Source of the DNA: Brasenia schreberi
Taxonomy: Eukaryota > Streptophyta > Magnoliopsida > Nymphaeales > Cabombaceae
Direction of reading: 5' to 3'
Length of the DNA: 64,000 nt
Assembly (NCBI GenBank): GCA_036023115.1
Contig: JAYKKT010000036.1
Span: 5,171,501-5,235,500, forward strand
In this document: positions 24,180 through 35,098 of the stretch, in pieces
How the letters are laid out: each line of letters starts with the position of its first letter
How positions within the stretch are numbered: the stretch's first letter is position 1
Program-made: the position numbers and the translations under genes
Notes under the pieces: generated by a model
The model's input: the letters and a program-made list of their open reading frames with translations, nothing else
Told to the model about the DNA's origin: nothing
The model's database searches: none

Positions 24180-27100
24180 TCATGGCGATAGACCGGTAGG
24201 AGATGGCAGTGAAGCTGTATCAAGTAAAAGGCTTCTACTACAATACGACCTGGATGTACTGGAGGATGATTGCAAGTACTTCGGATCACCATTCTGACTC
24301 ATTACATCGCTGTTCCTCTGAAACCTCCCTTTACCCCCCACACCTTCTCCCCTACCGTCATCTTCTGCAATCTGAAAAGGACTAGTCCGCATGGGATCCA
24401 CACTCTCCTGAAGCAATCTAAGAACCTGTTTGATTGATGGCCTGGATCTTCCTTCTCTTTGAGTGCACCATCTAACAACTCTAACTATAGTTTGAAGCTG
24501 TTCGAAATCATATGCATCAGCAATCACTGGGTCAACCATCTCTGAGAGGCTTGACATTGATGTCATATATCTCCTAGACCACTCCACCAGGTTCATGCCC
24601 TCTTGTATTGCTTTTCTTGCTGTGACGATTTCCAGCAACAACACGCCATAGCTGTATATATCACTCTTTTCTGTAAGCTCCTGTGTCACAACATATTCAG
24701 GATCCATATAACCTGCAAACGTAATTCAGTGTATCATGAGAACAAACATTGTCGTTTGGAAAAGCACCGAGCTGGAAGGCCGCCAACCATAGTTTGGCAC
24801 ATCAAACCAATAAAAGTTCATTTTTATTTAATTCCTTCAGTTGCTCCAAACACTTGCAAGACTTCATCTAGATACTAGCTAATTCACTAAATAATATCGC
24901 AGTAAACCTCAAAGTTTTTGAGCAATGGAGTATTATCGCATACCTGGAGTACCTCGTATATCAGTGTTTACAGGTTCAAAACTGACTGCACCAATTCTTG
25001 CAGCATGTGCTAGGCCAAAGTCTGCAACCTGGGATGTCCTCATTTTACATTTAACACCACAGGAAGTTTGTTAATTAATTGGTTGATTGTATTGGGGGAC
25101 AATTTTCAGTTGGGCACCAAAATAAGAAATTTCACTGCAGCAAGCTCACAATCCAATCCAATTTAATTCATGAGATATCTTTTCACAATAAATCAGGTTT
25201 GAGACACAATGCAGTTAAGATCCAACGTACCTTGCCACAAAACCATGACAGTAAATCATGCTTGGAATATGTAGATAATGGTCTATATTATAAAAGAGGC
25301 ACTAGATTCGTATGTACATGAATGATGTTAAAGAAACAAAGAACAGGGAACAAAGTTTACCTTTGCAACAAAATTTTCATCTAACAGAATATTGCTAGAC
25401 TTTATGTCTCTGTGACAAAGAGGAGGATCACAGTAGAAGTGAAGGTACTCCTGCCAGGAGGAAAGAAATGAAGTGAAAATACCTTCAAGAAGGGAAACTG
25501 GAAATGGTCTCAGTAGCAGGAGAATTGTTTTCTGCTTCGTAACGTAATGTCATATGATAAGTTCTAAACAAACGCATAATCATGGTGCCAGTTGAATGGA
25601 TTCTGGCCAGGCTTTGAATGTCGATCACTACCATCACATTTTGATTAGTTGAAACATATAACCAAATAAAAACCACAAATTACCAGAGCATTGGCAACAT
25701 CTATTGCAATTTGGATTCTTGTCTTCCAGCTTAGTGGAGCTTTGCCAGGAGCTGCATTATAGATAAGTAAAAACTTATTATGAAATAGCATGCATACAAC
25801 ATGAATATATGTGAGTCATATGACTCCACCAAGTGAAAGAAAAGCTTAAACATTACAGTGAAGATGATCTTTGAGACTCCCATTTTGCATATATTCATAC
25901 ATTAAGAACCTGTTTACAGTCACACCATTAATATCAATAACAGAAAATTTGATGCATAATACTTTATCACAAAACCAGAAAAGCGTACCTCTCACTATGC
26001 TCAACACAGAACCCCCTAAGCGCAACAAGGTGACGATGATGTAGCCTGCCTAGAAGCTCCACCTCTCTGCAAAATTCCTCCTCTCCTTGCTCCGAAATTT
26101 TATTCATCCTCTTCACAGCTGCAGCGAATCCATTCTCAAATTCAGCTTTATAAACAGTTCCAAATCCCCCCTTCCCTATGATCGTATTGAAATTGTCCGT
26201 TGCCTTCTTTGTCTCTTTGTAACTGAACCTTCTGAACATTGGGGAAGAACCTGTATGATGTTTCTCATTAGCCCATGTTCCTCTAATACATTTAAACACA
26301 ATAATCCCAAATCAAAGAGAACATTCATGTCTTTCCACAAAAGGTAAAAAAAAAAACCTTCCTGGCATTTTGGAACTCTCCAATGAGAATGAATATCTTT
26401 CCATGAGTCACTATCAGCAGTAGCAGATCCCTTCAGTTCTCTGTTTTTTCTATGTATGAGGAGTATCAAGATGATTAGTAACAAAAAAGCTACACCTGTA
26501 ACAGCAATGCCAATTCCTGGCACTAACGTTAGACGGTATGGATGGTGCTGGCCGCTGTTTGAAATGTAGACTGGTTGTTGATTAGGAGTTGGAGAAGGTT
26601 GTCTTCCACTTGGAGAAGGCTCAGGCGTTATCTTTGGAGAGACCCCAGACACTACAGCCAGACAATGAATTCACATTGAGTTCTGATATGCATGAACCGC
26701 AAGCAAGAATAATCTAATTAAAGATCACCCAGTTTAATTTTGTCTTTCATATGAATTAGTGTCAAAAGCTTCCTTAAAGTGATCCAGAAATCTTTGCAAG
26801 AAACAGAGCATGCATCAGTGACTTTCATGCGGAACTATTAAAAGAACTATGCTCATCCAGCCACTTGTTGATAAAAAAGCCAAATGCACAAGGAACTATT
26901 CAAAAAGAAAATGTATTAAATTATCCACAGGCCTAAATGCATAAAGTTCAAGAAGAAGAGTTAGAATAGTATCTGATAGCAGCCACATTCATGAGCTTAA
27001 GTAATTAAGCACCTATTAGCATTTCTTATGTTTGGGACAGACATTAGATTCTGTACCTGTAGCCGTTATATAGTCATTGACTAAAACCATGCAACAATAG

Positions 27101-30100
27101 TAGTTTTCTGTGTATTGTCTGTGCAGGTCTCTTTCTGTAAGGAAATCCAACCACTATATAAATGTACCACTACATGGGACAACATATCATATCATTAAGT
27201 AACATTATTTGCATTTGTTGCTTGCAATGTCAGCATGTAGTTTGGGTTTGAGGAGATGTGGTTGCATAATACATACAGGTATATTGAGTTTGTGAAATTC
27301 ACTCATCAATGGTCCCAACCATTCACTACAAAATTTTTATATTCAAGCTGCATCATACAATCTATTGGTTTTATCCTGCAACGGGTGATTCGACCTTTAA
27401 ATAACAGATTCTTGATGGTTTCATGGTTTTCTGAAAAAAACACTTCAGTGCACACAAAAGAAACACTACCTGACATATACAAAATCAAACTTTCTATGTA
27501 GTGCATCCCATAATTCAGAATGTCAGAAGGGGACAAACTTTCTCCCAAGATCCTACATTTGTAAAAGATGTTATGCCCAAGAATTAGAACCCCATACCCG
27601 CTATGCAATGGCCCCATTCACGTACAAAATATCCTGGTAGTCACACATGCATGTTGCCAGTGTATGATCATACAAACACATAAGTTTTTTACTGTTTATG
27701 GATGCACTATATATAACTAAAATTAGTTAACTACGAAGAGTATATAAACCGTAATATAGGTGATAGTATTAGCTTAGCAAAGCTAACCAAATCTGAGAGT
27801 ATATAAACCACAATTTTCACTGACTTATTCAAAGAAATGAAGTTAAAGTTCTTAAACATATTAAGGTTGGTAAATATGTAGGATCAAATAATATTCTCTT
27901 GGAAAATCTTAGGATAGATGGTATCACTTGGCTTATAAGATTATTAAATAAAATATGCAAAAACCAAAAGATGCACGAGGAATGGAGGACGAGTATAGTT
28001 ATACTTATATACAAATACACGAGAGATATCCAAATATGTGTGGGTTACCAAGGTATTGTATGAGTTACCATGGTATCAAGTTCATGGGGCATACTATGAA
28101 ATTATAGAAAAGAATTATTAAACGTAGGAAACAAATTATTATATGGTCATACAAGAAAAGACCGTATACAAAATGAGGTTATTAGAAACAAATTAGGAGT
28201 GGCACCAATAGAGGATAAAATGAGAGAACATCGTTTAAGATGGTTTGGACATATAGAAAGAAGATCAAAAGAAGAACCTGTAAGAAGGTTAGAAAAATTA
28301 AATTTGGAAAGTATTAAAAGAGGTAGAGGACGACCACAAAAGTGTTGGAAAGAAACAATAAAGAATGATCTAGCTTATTGGGAGTTAACTGCTAACATGG
28401 CACACGATAGAGATCTGTGGAAACAAAGAATCCATGTAGCCGACCCCGTCTAGTATGGGAAAAGGCTTAGTTGTTGTTGTTGTTGTAATTATTAAACGTA
28501 GATTGAGACAAGTATTGAATACAATCGAGGGTCAATTTGGATTTATGCCAGGGAGATCTACTATTGATTTGAGGCTATTCACCTATTGAGACGTCTTATG
28601 AAATATTTTAGAGAAAAAAGAAAGAAACTTCACATGGTATTTATTGATTAGAAAAAGTTGGTGTCAAGATATATTCTTTGGAAAACTTTAGAAAATACAG
28701 GTATCCCATTGACATATATTAATCTTATAAGAGACATGTATTATGATGCACAAACATGTGTGAAGACTCGTGAAGGAATAATGGATTTTTTTTAAGTTAA
28801 TATTGGATTACATCAAAGATCATAAGTCTATATTATTTATATTGGTTATTGATGAGTTAACGAAACATATTCAAGATGAAGTACCTTAGTGTATATTATT
28901 TGTGGATGATATTGTGATAGTGGATGAGTCTAAGGAAAAAGTTAATAGGAAATTGGAACTATCAAGAGAAACATTAGAAAGTAAAGGATTCCAAATTAGT
29001 AGAATTGTAGAACAAAGATCGAACACATGGAATGAAAGTTTGATCACTTGGTTATTTTAGGTGACACAAAATTAAGATTGAAACGCATTGTATCCCTCAC
29101 AAGGAAAGTTTTAAATACTTAGGGTCAGTTTTTTAGAGAAATGGAAAAATTGATAGCAATGATACACATAGAATTAATGAAGGTTAGTTAAAATTGGTTA
29201 CAAAAAAAGTAAAAGGAATATTGTTATATTCCCGCTATAGAACGCCCCTCCGAAGCTATAATTTAAAACACGATCAAATCTATGGAAGCATTGGTTTATA
29301 CATTTCTGTTGGTCTCGGCTCTAGGGTAACTATATTCATCCATAATAATAATGGATTACCGACAAAAGTCTCCAATAATTATTCCAATAATTACATATCC
29401 GATTTGACCTATGGACGAATATGCAAGCATGAGAGGTGTATAACAGAAAAGTATTGAATACAATAGAGAACCAATTTGGATTCATGTGAGGCAGATCTAC
29501 TGTTGAAGCGATTCACCTTTTGAGACGTCTTATAGACTTTTGTTGATCTAGAAAAAAAGACCTTCAAGGATAAGGTACCGAGGGAGGTCTTATAGAATTT
29601 TAGAGAAAAAAGACCTTCACATGATATTTATTGATCTAGAAAAAGCTTACGATAGAGTACCGAGGGAGGTTCCTTGGAGAACCTTGGAAAAAAGAGGTAT
29701 CCTATTGACATACATAAACCTTATATAATGGTGCAAAAACCTGTGTGAGGACTCATGAAGGAATGACAGACTTCTTTTTGGGTTACATCAAGGATCAACT
29801 TTAAGTCCATACTTATTTATAATGGTGATTGAGGAGTTAACAAAACATATTCAAGATGAAGTACCTTGGTATATGTTATTTGCAAATGACATTGTGTTAG
29901 TAGAGGAGTCTAAGGAAAAAATTAATAGTAAATTGGAACTATGGAGAAAAACATTAGAAAGTAAAGGCTTTCGATTTAGTAGAACAAAGACAAAATATAT
30001 GGAATGTAAGTTTGATAACTTGGTTACATTAGAGGACATAAAAATTAAAATTGGCACAAATTGCAATCCCAAAAAGAAAGTTTTAAATACCTAAGGTCAA

Positions 30101-33077
30101 TTTTTCGAAGTGATGGAAGAATTGATGGAGATGTTATGCATAGAATTAATGTTGGTTGGTTAAAATAGAGAGGAGCGTCAAGTATTTTTTGTGATAAGAA
30201 GATACCATTAAAGTTAAAAGGTAAATATTATAGAGCAACAATTAGATCTGTCATGCTTTATGGTTTGGACAGTTAATCATCAACATGTACAAAAGATGTC
30301 TGTGACAAAAATGAAGATGTTGAGAGGATGAGTAGTCATACAAGAAAAGACCGTATACATAATGAGGTTATTAGAAATAAATTATGTGTGTCACCAATAG
30401 AGGATAAAATGAGAGAATATAGTTTAAGGTGGTTTGGACTTATAGAAAGAAAATCAAAAGAAGAACCTGTAAAAATGTATGAAAAACTAGATTTTAAAAG
30501 TATTAAAAGAGGTAGAGGACGACCACAAAAGTGTTGAAAAGAAACAATAAAGAATGATCTAGCTTATTGTGAGTTAACTGCAAACATGGCATATGATAGG
30601 GCTCTATGGAAACAAAGAATCCATGTAGTTGACCCCGTCTAGCATGGGAAAAGGCTTAGTTGTTGTTGTTGTTGTTGTTGGAGAGGTGTATCACATATTC
30701 TATATGACAAGAAGTTATCATTAAAGTTTAAGGGTAAATATTATAGAGTGTCAATTAGACCCACTATGTTATATGATTCTAAGTATTGGGTAGTCAATCA
30801 TCAACTTGCACAGAAGATATCTGTAGCAGAAATGAAGATGTTGAAATGGATGAGTGGTCACCCAAAGAAAGACCATATAAATAATGAGGTTATTAGAAAC
30901 AAAATGGGAGTGGCACCAATAGATGACAAATGAGGAGAAATCGTTTAAGATGATTTGGACACATAGAAAGATGACTAAAAGAAGCTCTGGTAGGATGATA
31001 TGAGAAACTAGATAGTAAAAATGTTAAAAGAGGAAGAGCAAAACCGTAAAAGTGTTGGAAGGAAACAATAAAGAATATAGATGATAAAATGAGGAGAAAT
31101 CATTTAAGATGATTTAAACACGTAGAAAGACAACCAAAAGAAGCTCTGGTAGGATGATATAAGAAACTAGATAGTTAAAATGTTAAAAGAGGAAGAGCAA
31201 GACCGCAAATGTGTTGGAAGGAAACAATAAAAAATGATTTATCTTAAGTTGACTTAAAGTGTTAGCATGGTGCATCATCGAGCTCTATGGAAACAAAGAA
31301 TCCATGTGGTTGACCACATCTAGTATGGAAAAAAGCTTAGTTGTTGTTTTTATGACAATGTCATTCTTCATTTAAATATTGACATACAGAATGCATGGTG
31401 CTTACTAATGAAGCTTGACTCATTTATCAAAAAATTCTTCATTCAAATGTTAAATGGAGTATGGAGGATAAATAGCAATACCTGGCTGATTACTGAGTTC
31501 TTTAACACCAAAGAAACAGCTTGCAATGTCAAAGGTAGACATGTCACCGCTCTGACTTGCAAGAGTAGCAAATGTGGCATCTCTGCAAGTGCTCAATGTT
31601 GAATTATCTTCTACTCCTACGAGATGGTGAAGATATGGAATGGTGGCATTTAAACACCTCCTGCAATTGTCTTCTTTTGATAGTGACAGGTTGCAATTAA
31701 CAATGACATCCTCAAATTTTGGTGCTATAAGCATTTCCATAACTGTCATCCGCCCACCACACTTAAAATCAACAGGAATTTTCAACCCCAAACGGCAATA
31801 TCTGGATGCATTTGATGGCACCCCATAGAGTTCTAAAGTTTCTGAAACAGAAGTGAGGCAAGTATCAACCATATCTGAAGGAACTCCGAGTCGGCCGGTT
31901 GTATTGGCATACCGAGCAACAGCAACAGCAACAAATGCATGAATGTAACGACAGCAGTATCCTCTGTTTTGTCTAGAACAAGTTGAAGCTGCTTCAGCGA
32001 AGTTGAAGCCATTCAAATCAAGGGGACAAGCTGTAGAATCAATAGCAAAACACCGATTGAAACTATCATATTTGATTCCGTGAATCACAGCTCATTGTGA
32101 TCATTTTAGGCTTTTAGCTACAAACTTCACTTTCATTAGATGCTTATTATTTTCTGTTTAATTTGTCGACTACATAGATTATGTAGGTAAACCATTATAT
32201 GCAATGTTATGCTATTCTGTCTCTGCTCAGAGAAGTGAATCAAGAAACTGTGAATATTATATTCAATACACAATATCTAAAGCATACTATATCTTGTTTA
32301 GAACAAGTTGAAGTTGCTTCAGCAAAGTTGGAGCCATTCAAGTCAAGAGGGCAAACTGCAGCATCAATGGGCGAAGCACCAATTTGAACCATTATATTCC
32401 ACTCTGTATCACAACTCATTTTGATTATTCTGACCACAAATTTCTGTTTTACCTTATGTGTTATTCACTAGAAACTCAGTAATGACATGGAAATGTTGAC
32501 AAAGATTAGTCTTTTGATTGTTTGGTCTAAGAATGAACACATTTCTCCATGGAGTTACTCAGAAAAAAGGTAAAAGTTTAAGGGAAACAGAAAGTGGCTC
32601 TGCTAAGAGATACTGAGATACGATTTTGAAACACAAAGTATCCAGATGGACAGTATTTCTTTCATTCACTTCAAACAGATTATTAAAGCTTCATGTGTAA
32701 GTCAATGAAGAAAAATTTCTCCACAAGAAACCACCACCAGTGTTTCCATGTTAAGCTTCGACATGGAAAGGAGTCCAAAAGTCCGAAAAAGAAGAGAGAA
32801 AGCACTTAACAAAAGAGCACCATTTTGAGCCTCGGGAGCAGAGAGAGAGAGAGAGAGCATGGAAGGCATGATCCTTTAGAAACTGAAAAGGAGGCACCAA
32901 AAAGAACCTTTGAAGTAAATGAAGAGATGCCTACAGAGCATTGGTAAATGGGGCTGCTTTGGTTTTGCTTAAAATGAAGCTAGCAACAAGAACCCAACCT
33001 GCCATCATCAGATGCATTTGCCAAAAGAGAGCAACCAAACTCAATACCCTTCGCCTTCCACAGACCACCTTTGCCAT
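24180..33077 (-). CDS. Receptor-like serine/threonine kinase with SPARK extracellular domain, nine exons
   Basis: Exons on the minus strand: 33077-32999, 32030-31482, 26651-26358, 26250-25989, 25909-25857, 25751-25684, 25450-25361, 25028-24944, 24712-24180. All junctions are GT-AG with matching phases and give 670 residues. Residues 1-26 are a signal peptide. Residues 27 to about 209 are a Cys-rich SPARK domain ([43 protein letters not shown]). A Pro-rich stalk follows, then a transmembrane helix at about 251-276. The kinase domain has [13 protein letters not shown], Lys354 in [14 protein letters not shown] with Asp450, DFG Asp468 and GTPGYMDPEY. The layout matches the plant family that includes Arabidopsis At1g49730 and At3g19300 (from memory). 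It should be an active plasma-membrane kinase; its ligand is unknown. The exon 1 donor (GCAG before GTTGGG) is the least certain junction. Intron 2 (26652-31481) holds antisense-oriented LINEs. Confidence 0.9.
28128..28486 (+). mobile_element. 5'-truncated LINE insertion with 15-bp target-site duplication
   Basis: About 340 bp of LINE 3' end (from tcatacaagaaaagaccgta to the (TTG)n tail) is inserted in the older LINE. The host sequence AATTATTAAACGTAG is duplicated at 28113-28127 and 28487-28501. Some 15-17 bp at the left junction (28128-28144) match neither element and may be filler. The 84-codon frame 28199-28453 is the conserved C-terminal end ([20 protein letters not shown]). It is one of the best-preserved tails in the window, hence relatively young. 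Confidence 0.85.
29197..29426 (+). other. psbT: Plastid-derived insert containing the start of psbT
   Basis: About 225 bp unrelated to the surrounding LINE. Positions 29282-29326 encode [15 protein letters not shown], which matches the start of the small plastid photosystem II protein PsbT (family sequence known to me with T in place of A). The frame then hits TAA, so only about 15 of the roughly 33-35 codons are present. The upstream ~80 bp (cccgctatagaacgcccc) probably come from the psbB-psbT spacer. The origin of 29,327-29,426 is not clear to me. This is a nuclear plastid DNA fragment, not a functional gene. Confidence 0.8.
29427..30679 (+). mobile_element. 5'-truncated LINE inserted into the older LINE
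   Basis: Begins inside the RT region (gtattgaatacaatagagaac at about 29,448) and ends with a long (TTG)n at 30,656-30,679. The host phrase gagaggtgtat is present on both sides (about 29,427 and 30,680) and is the likely target-site duplication, extending to about 15 bp with one mismatch. A local duplication of the [14 protein letters not shown] region is seen at 29,530-29,670. The RT catalytic motif reads FAND (LFANDIVLV), and frameshifts and stops make the copy inactive. Confidence 0.8.
32285..32405 (-). pseudogene. Partial duplicate of the SPARK exon start
   Basis: Lies in intron 1 of the kinase gene, about 300 bp upstream of the true exon 2. On the minus strand an acceptor-like gatgctgcag is followed by [21 protein letters not shown]. 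This parallels [20 protein letters not shown] of exon 2 and then diverges. It ends before the cysteine-rich body and has a TAG soon after, so inclusion would truncate the protein. Confidence 0.8.

Positions 33078-33140
<63 letters not shown>
33078..33140 (-). promoter_or_regulatory. (GA)n tract just upstream of the kinase start codon
   Basis: On the minus strand an almost pure (GA)n of about 57 bp (33081-33137) ends three bases before the ATG at 33077. It probably lies in the 5' leader. GA-rich leader or core-promoter tracts are common in plants and can bind GAGA-binding (BPC) factors; a role here is inference. Confidence 0.5.
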
Positions 33141-35098
33141 TTTTCTTCAGACTGCAGTTTCAGGAGAGGAGAGGCTGATCAAACAAGAAGGTCACAGGGG
33201 CACACTAAAATCTTGGTTACTTGTTTATTTCTTTTTTGAATGTCTTGTTTGTGAAATGGTTGTGCCCCACGGTGAGATAAAGTTGGGGGTGATAACTGAT
33301 AATACGTCAAGAACTATGCCTAGCATAATGTGTTCTAAAATCTCAGCTGTCCAAATTTCATGATGAATGGTTGTCTGTTGACTGACCTTTATGGTGGGAT
33401 CCACCGAATGACTCCAAAAGAATCGGCCGTTCATCGTAATATTTGACGGCTGGGAACAAACACGTATAACGAAAATGATCTGACAATGTGTTCTGAACTA
33501 CACTGTTTTTGAGGTGGGTTTTGACCCGCAACCCATGCCTTGAATTAAACCCTTCATAAAACACCACTCCCCCGACCAGTAGACAGCGTAGTAAACAGTG
33601 AAGAGAAAGAGAGAGAGAAGTGGGAAGACGGTTTGATACCATTATTAACACGAAGGAAATGCACCACATGCCATTCAACGCTCCATTAGGGATGAAAATT
33701 TCAGACACGACATGAACACGAATAATCTGATAATACTGCGATCGTGTCACCCATATGGACACAAGATGACAAAAGTGCTACCGCTATTGCCAAGCCATAT
33801 TAGACTCTCTCTCTCTCTCTCATTGCAATAAATGATGCTGAGATGCACAAGATCCATGTTATTGGAATAAATGATTGTTCATTTTCTTGTTGGAAACCTT
33901 TTTAGGGAGAGAGTCTTGTTGAAAACTTAAATGTACTTCTCTCAATGCTTTTATAATCTAGGAAAGGAGATCCTACTATGTACCTAATAGAGGGCAAAAG
34001 AGAATGTACAACAAGGATGTGACGAAAAAAGTTTTAAAAGGTTACCTTCATATGATGTTAGCCTAAAGGTAAGGGGTGATTGAAGCCTTTATTTATATAT
34101 AGAGAGAGAGTATATGGTATATGATAGTAATATTGTTCAATCTAAACAAATCTCAGTCATTCAATTTTAAATATATATCATTGATATTTGAATTCAAAAA
34201 AACATGTTTTTCAAATTAATTATAGTTCCAAAAATTACAAATATATTTTTTACTTTTAAAATCCAAATCTCAACTATCCATCCTTAAAATTGAATGCTGA
34301 GATTTGTTTTGAGTAGATACTATGTGATGCTGCTAATATATACCAAGCATCCCATACATATATATGCGTACATGTGTATATATACACACTGTTAGTGGCC
34401 TTTTTAAGTTCTCAAAAATTAAAACATTGTCAAGATAAGGTCCCTTTGTTTAGACAAATAGTGAAGCAGACCCCTATCAGACATCGGCACCCCTTGTGTA
34501 GAACTCACGACCTTCAACTTAAAATGTTTTCTGGGTAGACCTTCTAGAGAGGAGAGCTATGCCTCCTCATATTTGTACATATCTATCAACTCTATGAATG
34601 CCAAATATCAAAAAATCGATTACATGTGGCTATGCACTTGAAAGTTTGGTGGAAGCTCAAGGAACAAGAACAATAACAGTAAAGAAGAGGAAGGTATTCA
34701 AGCATTCGTTGTTCCTTTAAAAAAATAAAATAAAATAAATATATATATATATATAATCTGTTGAAGAATATGCTTATCTAGTATTCTTTGTGTTAATTTC
34801 TGATGTTTTTAACTATTATTGTACTTTCCCGAAATACTAGGGGCATTTTGGTAATTTTCTGTACTAGGGGGTATTTTGGTCATTTTGGTTAATTTTCGTT
34901 TTACAGCTCCTTATATAAGGGCTGGTAGGTTGTATCAGGATTTGAGGAAGTGAGTAAGAAAGTGAGAGAAAGAGGGGGGCGGCCTCCATTGGAGGTTCGC
35001 CCCTTCCTTCAATCCCTCGTGTTTTCCTCTTTAATATTTGTGATATTTATTGTCTTAATCTTCTGCTATACAACTATGATTTTCAACACAATCAAGAA
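33140..35098. other. Intergenic region between kinase gene and PI-PLC pseudogene
   Basis: Likely holds the kinase promoter near its left end. A (CT)n run is at about 33,805-33,821. An AT-rich foldback element is at about 34,135-34,335. A weak SINE-like patch lies on the minus strand at about 34,430-34,560 (A-box-like tagctctcctctctagaagg, B-box-like gtcgtgagttctacac). No further gene was recognised; frames at 33225-33434 and 33358-33762 have no known domain. Confidence 0.45.
34135..34335. mobile_element. Small AT-rich foldback (MITE-like) element
   Basis: The left arm contains aaacaaatctcagtcattca and the right arm the inverse tgaatgctgagatttgttt, separated by about 130 bp of AT-rich DNA. 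It belongs with the foldback elements described for 51.9-58.8 kb. Confidence 0.6.

Larger units (their letters stand above)
27815..31352 (+). mobile_element. Old LINE copy in kinase intron 2, split by later insertions
   Basis: Plus-strand LINE segments at about 27,815-28,127, 28,502-29,196 and 30,680-31,352 line up end to end with one element: RT start, then PGRSTI-like and LFVDDIV-like RT motifs, then the C-terminal end and the tail ggcttagttgttgtt. Between them lie a younger LINE tail, a plastid-like fragment and a younger LINE. The last segment also carries an internal tandem duplication (30,920-31,231). It is frameshifted throughout. The orientation is antisense to the host gene, so it should not supply sense polyadenylation signals to it. 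Confidence 0.8.

Noticed and set aside
28199..28453. Stand-alone small gene encoding a conserved 84-residue protein
   Set aside because: The same peptide is the C-terminal end of the LINE ORF and recurs at 16487-16714 and 30328-30537.
29282..29326. Functional psbT gene
   Set aside because: Only about 15 codons remain, followed by an immediate stop, inside a LINE.
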